Source: Monosporascus cannonballus | Lineage: Eukaryota; Ascomycota; Sordariomycetes; Xylariales | Assembly (NCBI GenBank): GCA_004154925.1 | Contig: QJNS01000168.1 | Span: 107,562 to 171,561 of the forward strand | DNA: 64,000 nt | Direction: 5' to 3' | Part shown: positions 29,817 through 41,073 of the stretch, in pieces | Numbering within the stretch: the stretch's first letter is position 1 | Layout: each line of letters begins with the position of its first letter | Translations under genes and position numbers: made by a program | Notes under the pieces: generated by a model | Database searches by the model: none | Told to the model about the DNA's origin: nothing | The model's input: the letters and a program-made list of their open reading frames with translations, nothing else

Positions 29817-30666
29817 CTAGATATAGAAAAATATTTATATATAATATAAATAAGTATACAAAGAGACTATTAGGGATCCCTGTAAGGAGCTATGTATTAA
29901 AGAGTAATAATATTAAAAAAAGTTATGTAATACTAAACATATAAACTCTTAGAGAAATTAGATAATAAACGAAGGCGAATTGAAATATCTTAGTAGCTTC
30001 AGGAAAAGAAATCAAACGAGATTCTACGATTAGTGTGAATGAAAGTAGAGTAGCCTATATACTAAATATAGTATATTAATAAGTAAAATGGACATAAACC
30101 TGTTTAAATATTAAGGGGAACCTTCCTCTAAGGCTAAATATAATACATAAGCGACAGTGAAAAAGTACCGTGAGGGAACGGGTTGAAATAGTAGTTTTAT
30201 AAGCAGCTCGAGCTAAGGCAAGAGCGTACCTTTTGCATAATGGGTCACCAAGTTAACATTAGATGCGAGCAATTTGCGTAGTTAAACCGATGATCAAAAA
30301 TGAATTAGTGTCTAAAGTTAGACCCGAAGCTAGGTGATCTTACTATAGTCAGGATTATAAAAGTCCGAACGGGTTATCGTAGCAAAGATATCCGAAGAAC
30401 TATGGTAAGTATAGTGAAAGACAAAACTGACCTAGATAGCTGGTTTTCTGCGAAACCTATAATAGTAGGCAATTTAAGTAACATCTTCGCAGGTACAGAA
30501 CTTAATCTCAGGCAAGATATCTTAAATTTTATAATAAGTTATTATTATGAAATCGACATTTTACTTTGTACATATCGGGGGGTCGTAGAGACTTTATCGG
30601 TGAGTATGTAGACTCGGAATGGCAAAGATGAATCTTGAATTATCAGACATAGAATGATAAGGTTGT

Positions 30667-32290
30667 ATTACAGCCTTTTTGTAGAAGTGAACCTTCTGCT
30701 ATAAACCATCAAATTGCGGGAACACCCTAAAGCAATCATAACCAAGTAAGAGTAGTAATACATCTTATGGCTCAGGCAATGACTCGAGGTAAGGTAAAAT
30801 CATGATTGATGTACAAAAGTTAAATGGGTTATCCGCAGCCAAGTGCCAAAAAAAAAAATGAGAGCGTACCTTTTGCATAATGGATCAGTTAATGTTAGAT
30901 TCATTACAAGCTAGGTAAAGTTCTTTATAATAATGGTATGCAGTTCATCGACTAAATGTTGGTTGGCGCAAGCTTAAGATATAGTCAGGCCTCATCTGAA
31001 AGGATGCAATGGCAATAAAGTAATTTTATTAATTTATTATTAAACTTATATAGATAGCTTAGCTATTTATAGGCCGGTTCTTACAAAAGACTTAATACGA
31101 CAGGCGACTACCTTTCGAAGGGTAACTTATTTTAATGGGCTGACACCCCCTTTTAATAGTGTTAATAGGTTAAGGTACTGTAAGAAAAGATGTTATAAAG
31201 CTTGCTAAGAATTATATTCTAGCCGGACCTAGTGGAGACACTAGTTATCTGAGAGATGAGCTTGGAGATTCTTCTCCATGACCCATGTTTGGTATGAGAC
31301 AAACACTAAGCTGTCGGCTTTTAAATTATAATAACATCAGAAGTCACAAAAAACAATTTATTATTAAATAATGGATCTGTAGCTCCTATAAAAAGCTATG
31401 ATAATGCACTATTAAGCAAAAATACCTTTTTACTAGATAATAAAGGTAAAACCGGTATCTATCGTTGAATCAATAAATTAAATAATAATACTTATGTAGG
31501 TAGTGGTCTAAATTTATCAAAAAGAGTAAGTGAATATTACAATCAAAGTGAATTAAAGAGAAACTCTAGACCTATTCATGCTGCTTTACTTAAATATGGG
31601 TACGAAAATTTCATATTGGAAATATTAGAATATTGCAGAGCAGATGAGCTTATTAAAAGAGAACAGTATTATTTGGATTTATTAAATCCTGAATATAATA
31701 TATTAAAATATGCTTATTCGTTATTAGGGTATAAACATACCCCTGAAAATATAGCGAAGTTTAAGTTAAAAAAAGTTTCACAAGAACTTAAGGATATATT
31801 ATCTTCAGTCTATTCAGGAAAAGAAGTTAGTCAAGAGACTAGAGATAAATTATCTCTTGCTATAACTAACTATAAAAAAAATAACCCTCTTTCACCTGAA
31901 GCTTTAGCTAATATTACAGCTAAAACTACAGAACGTGAAGGAGTACCTGTTACACTTTTAAATACTCAGACTAATGAAGAATTAGAATTTCCTACTTTAA
32001 CTAAAGCTGGGGAGTATTTAGATGTAAAAAGACAAGCTATACGAAACGCAATAAAAAGAGAAAGTCTTATTAAAGGACTATATCGTGTTTCAGAAAAAAA
32101 GTAGGCAGTTAATACACATAAGTACTGATTTTAATACTAAAATAAAATTACTTTAATTTCAAGAACTAAATTATTGAAATCAGGTTTATAAATAACCTGT
32201 TGTCCAAATGGATAGTTCATAAAGATTATAGTATGAGCTATTTAGGGAGAAAATTTTGGCTTATTTATTAGTAAGCAAAATTTCCGTGTA
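30667..32290 (+). mobile_element. Group I intron 1 in rnl, with GIY-YIG ORF
   Basis: It interrupts gataaggttgta / tgtcaaaagggaaacagccc. The core spans about 30709-31000: gcgggaacaccctaaagc, gggttatccgcagcc, gttcatcgactaaatg and gcttaagatatagtc. A stretch at 30861-30920 inside the P6 region copies rnl exon 1 sequence (see findings). Confidence 0.85.
31328..32104 (+). CDS. GIY-YIG homing endonuclease of rnl intron 1
   Basis: A frame of about 258 codons opens after TAA 31322 with ATA codons, so the exact start is uncertain; the first strong domain is KTGIYRWINKLNNNTYVGSG (GIY...YVG). Then follow YGYENFILEILEYCRADELI, REQYYLDLLNPEYNILKYA, a NUMOD3-like patch (LGYKHTPENIAKFKLKK, SQETRDKLSLAI) and an IENR1-like tail (EFPTLTKAGEYLDVKRQAIR) before the stop. 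Undamaged. Confidence 0.85.
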
Positions 32291-32649
32291 TGTCAAAAGG
32301 GAAACAGCCCAGAACAAGAGTTAAGGTTCCGAAATTATTGTTAAGTGAAATTAAGAAAGTTTTTATTTAAGTCGACAAGGAGATGGGCTTAGAAGCAGCC
32401 ATAATTCAAAGACCTGCTGGATGATCTAGGAAATCATCGTTGTGGGTGAAACTATCAAACTCCGGGGACTTCCTAAAGGTTTTGATACTAAGCTATAGTT
32501 GAAAAACTATAAGTGGCTGAACTAATTATTCAGGTATAGTAATAAGTCAAAATATGAACGAAAGTGAAATGGGATATCGCGGATCTAAATCAGTAATAGG
32601 TGGGCGCAAGCTCTATATTGCTGTAAAAGAGCAACGAGTAGACGGTAGT

Positions 32650-34529
32650 TGACACAATAATGTGTTTGAGGTGTACTCTAATGGACTTTGAAAGAAGTCA
32701 TCAAATCAGAATCCTTTCTTAGGGAACACTAGATTTGTCAGATATTGCAGCAATTTAAGTACAAGTAATAAATTATCTCCTTACACAGTAACTGGACTTG
32801 TAGATGCAGAAGGGTGTTTTAGAATTTCTATATTAAATAACAGAAATTTTCAACAAGATAAAGGTAATGTTCCTTTTATTACCAGACTTTATTTTCAAAA
32901 AAAAATGTGCGCCGCGTAGCAGTAATTTTATAATGCCATCAAAGATGGTCAGAAGTTGATTCGTCTTCTGAGGTCAATCTGCCCAGGTCGAGTGGAAACA
33001 CAAGGCTGAAAATAGCATGCAGAATAAAGGGAATAAGAACATAAGAGGGCATTGTTTGATCGTCCCGAGACCTTATCCTCATGGTAAGAGTTAATAGACC
33101 CGAAGTCTTCTCGAGCTCCCTCTGATAAAGGGGATAACTTGGCCGGCGATTGGTTATCGAGTAAGGATAGATGTCTCCAATTGAAGGACAACTATGAATC
33201 ACCCGAAAGAGCGCTTCCAAAAAGGAAGGTATAAGCGAGGAAAGGACTACCTAAAAGGATATATAAGATAAAATAAGCTGAAACGTGGGAGGCCTAAAAG
33301 ACAGTGATGTCTTATGGCGTCGGAGGAGTCGTAGTACCTCCTGACATCCTTGGATGATGGGGTAACATATTGAAAAATATGGTAGAATGGGAAGGCACTC
33401 TAGCCCAGAAACGGGAAGAAAACACCTTGAAAACGATGATAGCAGTTCATTAGGTACAGGTTTAAAGACGGTAATAGATGTTCTTAGTGTCAGTAGGAAC
33501 ACCTTTAACCGTGGAAAGAACTGGCGAAATCGACAGCTGTTCCACCTGAAGAATAGTAAGGAAGTGATATGGGCCTAGACGTCATGAAATCACCAAACCT
33601 GAGACAACGAGTTCAAGGACAACCCCGATCTGGGGTGAAAGCCGTATGATGGGAAACTATCACGTACGGTTTGGGGGGGAGGAGCTTTGGTATCCAGCGA
33701 GGACTATTCAACAAACTGAGAATCTGGAATGTGCGAATATTTCAGACCGAGTATCCTTACCCCACTATCTTTACATAAAAAAGACGAAAATTTATTAAAG
33801 TTATTGAAAGATAGCTTAAAGGTAGGTAAAATTTATAAATCTCGTGCTGAGCTTTACGAATTACAAGTATCTTCCGTAAAAGATATAAAGTCAATAATAG
33901 AGTTTTTTGATAGATATCCTTTAATTACTCAAAAGTATGGAGATTATGTGCTTTTTAAAAAAGCATATGAATTAATTAATAATAAACAACATTTAACTAT
34001 GGATGGTCTATTAAAATTAATAGCTTTAAAAGCATCTAGTAATTGAGGTCTTAATCAAAATTTAAAAGAAGCATTTCCTAATATTGTACCTATTTCTCGT
34101 GTACAAATAGATAATAAAATTCCTAGTCCTGAATGACTACTGGGTTTTGTTAGCGGAGAAGGTAATTTTAGGATTAGGTTAATGAATTCTTCTACTCATA
34201 AGTTAGGGTATCAGGTTGGATTAAGATTTCAGATAACTCAACATAGTAAAGATAAGTTGCTAATGGAAAATATAGTAAACTATCTAGAATGTGGATATTT
34301 ATCTGTTCGTAATGATATTATAGATTACCATGTTACTAAATTTAGTGATATAGTAGAAAAAATAATACCCTTTTTCGACAAATATCCTGTATTAGGAGTT
34401 AAACAAAAAGATTTTGAAGACTTCAAATTAGTTGCTTCTATTATCAGTGATAAAAAGCATTTAACTGAGGAAGGTTTACTCAAAATTAAGGAGATAAAAT
34501 TAGCTAAAGAAAATGACAAGCCAAATTAA
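32650..34529 (+). CDS. LAGLIDADG homing endonuclease split by a group II intron
   Basis: Parts: about 32650..32906 and 33766..34529. Part 1 has GNTRFVRYCSNLSTSN and YTVTGLVDAEGCFRISIL (motif 1). Part 2 continues SLHKKDENLLKLLKDSLKVG, FFDRYPLITQKYGDYVLFKK, NKQHLTMDGL, motif 2 (EWLLGFVSGEGNFRIR) and ISDKKHLTEEGLLKIKEIK to 34529. The order of domains shows a group II intron inserted between motif 1 and the rest. With the splice ends I place, the junction is one base out of frame; the exon before it ends in a run of nine A, so one base too many or too few there would explain it. Confidence 0.8.
32907..33765 (+). mobile_element. ORF-less group II intron A, nested in an endonuclease gene
   Basis: It starts GTGCGCCG and ends ...CCTTACCCCAC. 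Domain V at about 33638-33672 (gaaagccgtatgatgggaaa, then ctatcacgtacggttt). No RT frame is present; open frames on the other strand are chance. It is closely related along its length to 35263-36072 and 63035-63928. Confidence 0.92.
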
Positions 34530-34582
34530 TTGATACCCACAAAAATAAAATCTAGTGTTCCGATGATAAATCTGACCGCTAT

Positions 34583-35262
34583 GCGTAACAGAGCGCTTGT
34601 TAATTTTTAAAAGCATCGAAAATTTAACGGATCTAAATAATATACCGAAACCTTGTCCATAATTGATTATAATAAAATTATTATTGTCATTTACTGGGGT
34701 AGCAGAACATTGAGTAAACCTGCAGCATTATTATTATTTTTTTTAGTAGATGCGATGGTGCAAAAGTAAAAGACTTTTACTTTACCTACAGTATACTCAA
34801 GAGATAATGGTGACATGAGTAACAAAAAAGAAGTTCGATCAGTTTCTGGATCGATCAGTTTCTGGATCCGATCCGTTTCTGGATCCGATCGGTGTAAAAA
34901 AAAATTTTTTTTTTTTCTGATCGGTTTGGAGCCGATCGAGCGCTCGCCTAAAGCTTATGGTTATTTAAAGTAACGGCCTCTAAGTTTACAATCCCAAAGG
35001 TTGAAACGATGAGAAAATCTTATTACTTAAATGACAACATTTTTAAAGTGAAAAGTGTGCTGGAAAAAATAAGTAATATATCAATATTTACAATAAACTA
35101 AAAAGATGAGTCTATATTGATGAAAAAATAACCGTACCTATAAACTGTGACAAGTAAGCTAGTGTAGAATACGAAGGCGTAAATGAGCTAACAATCATAA
35201 AGGAACTCGGCAAACTAACTACCGTAACTTAGGGATAAGGAGGGCTCATTTGTCCCGTTTAA
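34583..35262 (+). other. rnl: rnl exon 3 with repeat-rich insertion
   Basis: Conserved rRNA (gcgtaacagagcgcttg; aatataccgaaaccttgtcc; ggaactcggcaaactaac) surrounds an insertion at 34836-34937 built of cgatcagtttctggatc repeats, an A9/T12 run and cgatcgg palindromes. The insertion lies in a variable region, where expansion is tolerated. Confidence 0.8.
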
Positions 35263-36072
35263 GTGCGCCGTTTAGCAGTAATTTTGTAATGCCGTCTCAG
35301 ATGGTCGGAAGTTGATTCATCTTCCGAGGTCAACCTGCTTAGGTCGAGTGGAAACACAAGGCTAAACTCAGCATGCAGTGTAAAGGGAATAAGAACATAT
35401 GAGGGCATTGTTCGACGGTCCCGAGACCTTATCTTCATGGTTAGAGTTAATAGACCCGAAGTCTTCTTGCGTTCCCAGTGGACAGGGGATAACTTGGCCG
35501 GCTATTGGTTATCGAGTAGGTATGGAGATGATATGATTAGACAGTCGCCATGAATCAACCGAAAGAACACTTCGAATATCGAAGTCAAGCAAGGAAAGGA
35601 CAACCTAAAAAGATATATAAGACAAAATAAGCTGAAATACGGGAAGCCTAAGGACAGCGATGTCTAAGGTGGCGGAGGATTCGTAGTACCTTCTGGCAAC
35701 AGAGTAACGAAAACGAAAGTTTCGGTAGCATTGGGAAGGGATCTAGCCCGAGACAGGAAATACTATAGGATAGAATGACGGTGTCATTAAGTGCGTATGT
35801 GGATAAGAATGGGTGAAATCGAAAGTTGTGCCAACCGAAGAATAGTAGGTTAAGCTAAGGACCTAGACGCCATTATAGTGTCACGTTCACAAACGAGACT
35901 ACCTATTCTATATGGTGGCTCCACAACAGAGTAGTCTCAGGGGTGAAAGCCGTATGATGGGAAACTATCACGTACGGTTTGGGGAGGAGGCGCTTCGGTA
36001 TCCGGGGAGGATAAAGAACGAACCGAGAATCTGGAAGGTTAATAACTTTCAGACCAAGCGACCTTACTCTAC
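35263..36072 (+). mobile_element. ORF-less group II intron B in rnl
   Basis: It starts GTGCGCCG after cattigtcc-type rRNA (cccgtttaa) and ends ...CCTTACTCTAC before tctcgggtaag. Domain V at about 35941-35980 with gaaagccgtatgatggg and tatcacgtacggtttgggg. Highly similar to introns A and C over most of its length. Confidence 0.92.
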
Positions 36073-36405
36073 TCTCGGGTAAGAAGGAAGAAGCATGAAA
36101 TAGTGTTGTACGACTGTTTAATTAAAACAAAGCACTTTGCATAAAGACTTAAAGTCTAAGTATAGAGTGTGATTTCTGCCCGGTGCCGGCTGGCTAACGA
36201 AAATAACTAACCTTAAAAGGTTTGGTAATGTAGGAACCCCCGGTTAATGGCGGCCTTATTTTGAGGGTCCTAAGGTAGCGGAATACCTTGACTGTTAAAT
36301 GCAGTCTTTGCATGAATGATGTAACGATACAACAGCTGTCTCTATGATTGACTCAGTGAAATTGGCATAACTGTGCAGATACAGTTTACCTCTAGTTAGA
36401 CGAGA

Positions 36406-38298
36406 GTGCGACTAGAAAGTGCAATATAACAATGTGGTGAAATTCCACCTGATAACCCATTATCTGAGCTCATGCGGTATGCATTAAGAGTAATCTTTTT
36501 GTGTAAAGCCCGCAAAAATAGTTAAACTAGCCTCCCATAGTATACTACGGAAGGTGAGCTAATATTACTATGGATAAATTAAATTGAATTCACGTTAGAA
36601 GCGTATAGAGGGGTTAATATTAATAATATGAAAAGGCAATTAAATTAGTAGAATATTTATTAACCGCTGATTGTATAAACAAGTTTTCGTTTGTTTATTA
36701 ATGGGTCTTTTGTCAGCATACGTATAGTGAAATCCTAAGGTAATAATAAATTGTGTTATATTGTAAACTAGGTAAGCCCAATAATGCCCTGTTTAAGGAA
36801 GTATAATCGTGAGGTTATATATACATTAGTGGGTAAAGGATGTTCTAAAAAGCGAATGCCTTATTGTAATGATAAGGATAGGTTTTATAACCAATTTGAA
36901 AGAATGCAGACTTAGAACTGGTGTTTAATAAGTATTTATTTTTAGAGCTTGCGCCGTAAATAAGCGTTTTGTATTTATAATGTAGGCGGGGGCTTCGCCA
37001 GGTGAGTAAGATACTAATGAAAAGAAAAGGATGAATTTGAAAATTACTCTAACTATTTCAGCCATTACCTATTTATAATTAATAAGTTAAAATTATATGT
37101 TTTTAACTTTAAATAACCTAATATAAAAATGATGTCCTTAATTAAATCAAAATCAACTATTAAACCCTGATGAGTGACAGGTATTGTCGACTCAGAGGGT
37201 AATTTCAGTATTAATTATAATATTAATACAAAAAAATGTTCATTTAGTTTTAAAGTAACGCAAAATGTAAACTCTGTGGTTATTTTATACTATTTAAAAG
37301 AGTTTTTTAAAGTAGGTAATATAAACATAGATAATAGAAAAACCCAAGGCTATAAATATGTAGTTAGCAATAGAAAGGATTTGATAAATGTTATTATTCC
37401 ACATTTCGAAAAATATCCTCTAGAAGGTTCAAAACATTTGGATTTCTTAGATTTTAAAAATTGTGTTTTATTAATGGAGGAATCATCTAATAATATCGGG
37501 GATGTCCTATCTATTAAAAAGAATATAAATAAAGAGAGATCTTACGAACAACGTTGATCTTACCTTAAAGATAAAAAATTTAATTTAAGATCTGAGTGGA
37601 TACAAGCTTTTATAGATGGTGAAGGAACTTTTCAGTGTAGAATTGCGGATACAATTAGTAGAAATAGTAAATATGTGAGTGTCAATCCTACTTTAGAAAT
37701 AGCTCAAAGAAGTCATGATGTATTTGTTTTGAAAGCTATTATAGAGTATTTTGGTATAGGTTATTTAAAACCAAAATATGATATCTTTTCTCTAAAGGAT
37801 TCTATGAATTCACGTGATGTAAGTAGAGCTATATTTAATCAATATGAAGTTATTATCAAATTTGTAGATAAATATCCAATGTTAACTTGTAAACAATTAG
37901 ATTATTTAGATTGAAAAGAAATAATTATGTTAAAAAATCAAAGTGCTCATAGAACTGAAGAAGGAAAACTAAGAATGCTTGAACTTAAATTAGGTATGAA
38001 TAGAGGTAGATTACTAAATTCTAATTTGTTTAATAATGCGGACAAACTTTTAATTATGAATTCTACTAATTCTGAAGATAATACAGAAGTTAGCGAAGAT
38101 AATGAGTAAAATAGATGAATTTATATAATCTAGTTTTGTTTTAAACCCAGGATAATCTTATTACGTAAAAATAAATACGACCGGCATAAATTTTATTTGA
38201 GCCGATGAAAATGTTAAATGCTTGAGCCGTATGCGATGAAAGTCGCACGTACGGTTCTTAGAGGGGGAAAGTTCAGTAATGAACCAACCTATCTCGCC
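36406..38298 (+). mobile_element. Group II intron in rnl, encoding a LAGLIDADG protein
   Basis: It starts GTGCGACTAGAAAG and has domain V at about 38222-38256 (gagccgtatgcgatgaaagt, then cgcacgtacggttc). It interrupts tagttagacgaga / agaccctatgc, the universally conserved rnl segment. The 3' dinucleotide as I place it (cc) is not the usual AY, so the boundary may be off by a few bases. Sibling of the rns intron at 854-2998. Confidence 0.85.
37129..38109 (+). CDS. LAGLIDADG homing endonuclease of the rnl group II intron
   Basis: A 326-residue table-4 frame. Motif 1 is WWVTGIVDSEGNFSINY at about residue 15; then HFEKYPLEGSKHLDFLDF; motif 2 is WIQAFIDGEGTFQCRI at about 160; then FVDKYPMLTCKQLDYLDW and SAHRTEEGKLRMLELKLG. 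It ends with an acidic tail (TNSEDNTEVSEDNE). Undamaged. Divergent from the rns group II intron's protein, although the introns are related. Confidence 0.88.
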
Positions 38299-38497
38299 AG
38301 ACCCTATGCAGCTTTACTGTTACTAATTATTAGGTATGGTTGGGGACAAATTTTAGTAAATAAGGTAATTGATAAGATACAAATGTAATACCTTTATTTG
38401 GGGATCGTATTGTTTGGGTTAATTAACCCATCTTCTTCTTGTAAAGAAAGAAGAAAGTAACCTTAGAAAGGAAAAATTGCTAGGAGACAGTTTATGT

Positions 38498-40411
38498 TTA
38501 ATTTTAATGAGCTGTGTTGGTTAGAATCCAACTTTAAAGTTTTCTTTTTATAACAAAATAAAATAACTAACTAAACTATAAGATATTTACTAATAAATAA
38601 ATTATATACAAACAATTATTAGCAAACATTTGAATATTTTTATTGTAATTTTGCATGTATTAGCCTTAAATGGACAATGCGCACATTATAGTAGATGAAT
38701 AATATTCAACCCTTTCCTTTTACATTAATTGTATATAATACATATAAGAGCCTTTTATTAACTCTAAACAATAAATAACCACTAACATAAGAATTGAAAA
38801 ACATGAAAAAATTAAATTACGAGCAATTTGTTGAATGATTTGTAGGGTTTGCAGAAGCTGAAGGTTGCTTTAAATTTAAACCCAGGTACCGTAACGATAA
38901 AATTATTAGCTTTCAATTTGAATTTGAAATACATTTGCATATAGACGATTTTAATCTTTTAGATTATATTCAAAAGACTTTAAAAATGGGGAATGTTTAT
39001 GCTAATAATAATAGGAATTCTTGTAGTTTTGTTATAGGAAATGAGAAGGAGCTTCGTGAACTTATAAAATTATTTGATGGTTTTCCATTAAATGGAATTA
39101 AATTCTTGGATTTTATAGATTTTAAAGAAGCTTTCTTGCTTTATTTTAATCGTAAGGGGACAATTAGTGAAGATCTAACTAAAAAATTACTTAAACTTAA
39201 AGAAGGTTTAAATAGAGGCCGTGTAGATTTTATTATGCCTCTAAACCATAAAATAAATATAACAGGGTATTGACTTGTCGGTTTAATAGAAGGAGAAGGA
39301 TCATTTAGCATGACTAGAGGTTCACGTTTGAGACCTTGTTTTCAATTATTATTTACTGCCTCTCAGAAACCTCTTTTAGAGTCAATTAAATTATTTTTAA
39401 TAAATAATTTAGGATTTGATAGATTTTCACTTTGAAAATTAGCAAATTCATCAGATATTGGGATTTTTGAATTTAAAGCTAAAGGTAACTCAAAACCAAC
39501 AGTTTGTTTAGAAATTCATAATATACTTTTATTACATAATTACCTTATTCCATTTTTAAGTAATTTTACTTTCTTATCTAAGAAAGGTTTAGATTTTGCA
39601 GATTTTAAGGTTCTTTGTCAAACTATATATAAAGGGGCACATAAAAATAGCTTAATTAGAGAGTTGCTTATAAAGCTTTCTCTAAGGATGAATGATTTTC
39701 GTTTATCTACGTTTAAAGGAGAATTAGTCCCTAGTTTAACTTCTGATGAATATACTAAATTATTATCTGCTCCAACAGAGTTACCTCCAGTTAATGATGT
39801 AGTGTATCTTATCTTGGCTGAAAACCAAGAAGAGCTTTTAGTAAAAAGTTTAAAAGAAGCTTCAGAAATAGTTGGTGTACATTATAGTACATTAAGTAGA
39901 TTAATAGAGCGTACTAGTTCCAAAGAAGTAACACTCAAGAATTATAATATAAAAAGGATTTCTGTCCTTTGTAGGTAAATATTGTTTAGGGTTTAGTTGT
40001 AAATATTTTACAGGAAAATATATTAAGAAGGAAAACTCGTATAAAGTTACAACTGAAGAGTTTTTTCGCTTTAAAATAATTGGCGTTAACGGTTAAAGAA
40101 TAATACCTTATTCAAGACCGTCGGTAGTTGTAGATGCCGCTACAGACTGGTTCGCCAGGGTTAGGCTGAAATGTCTGTCCAAATGTACAGTCGAACACTA
40201 TAACGAGAGCTAGATCTTCTTTAGAGAAGTTAGTTTTTGTAGAGAGGAAGGTATTATTAATTAGTATAAATAATGTTAAGTATAATCAGATTAATATATT
40301 GGAGAATTTTACTAATTTAATTACCCTTTTTAGCAATTGAAGGGATGATGTACTCTCAGGGGAATAGATAAGAAATTATTTATGATCCTTTAGTTAATTA
40401 GTGTTGTTATG
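38498..40411 (+). mobile_element. Group I intron 5 in rnl
   Basis: It interrupts aggagacagtttatgt / cggggcacagacccc. The 3' core at about 40080-40200 (gcgttaacggttaaag, agaccgtcggtagttg, gctacagactggttcgcc) is the same family as in rns, nad6 and cox3-i4. It ends gtgttgttatG. Confidence 0.88.
38803..39978 (+). CDS. LAGLIDADG homing endonuclease of rnl intron 5
   Basis: 391 residues from ATG 38803. QFVEWFVGFAEAEGCFKF (motif 1, about residue 9), LFDGFPLNGIKFLDFIDF, YWLVGLIEGEGSFSM (motif 2, about 157), LKLSLRMNDFRLSTFK and a NUMOD-like tail (LKEASEIVGVHYSTLSRLIE). Undamaged paralogue of the proteins ending at 494, 15896 and 27044. Confidence 0.9.
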
Positions 40412-41073
40412 CGGGGCACAGACCCCACAAAGAGTAAATGGGAGTGTCCAATTATGTTTTATGTCTGTTGTTTATATAATTATTATAGTCTTTATTATAA
40501 TAATTATAGTTGCAGATGTATCACTAAATATAATTTTAAATGTTTGCTGGATAAAAGGTTAATGATGTAATATTGCCCTCAGTTGAGAAAGTATTGTGTG
40601 CTCCACATCCCTTTCTCCAACTTCTACATTAAATTACATCTATTAGTAGATGCGGGAGAGGAACAAAGGTGTGATTTGAGATTACTACGAACACCAGCAG
40701 ACACAATTTGTTTGTAATAGTAGATAGCTATGCTATATTCTATCTTATTTATGTATAGATGTACAAGCCTAGACACATTGTGTCTAATTATTATATTGCT
40801 TATTTGTATCTAAATACTAATTTAGTATGGATTTACAAAACTTTAATGAGGAGCAATTTTTATCGTCAGGTAGGATTTTGATTATAGTGAAATTAGTCGT
40901 AGTTAAAATATTATGAATTATTCTAATATTTTATTATCTATCACATTAGTATGTGATGGTTATGTATAATACTTATCAAGTTTAATGGCTTAATCCTGCC
41001 TTACTGTTTGACCACCAACAAGTCTTACAGTCGCGTAAGCGGGGCATAGGATCACAAGACACATAATACATAG

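Larger units (their letters stand above)
32416..34582 (+). mobile_element. Group I intron 2 in rnl, containing a nested group II intron
   Basis: It interrupts cagccataattcaaagacct / gcgtaacagagcgc. The core is near the 5' end: aactccggggacttcctaaagg, gggatatcgcggatctaaatc, gtaaaagagcaacgag and gaggtgtactctaatgg. The LAGLIDADG ORF it carries is split at 32907-33765 by an ORF-less group II intron. Confidence 0.88.
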
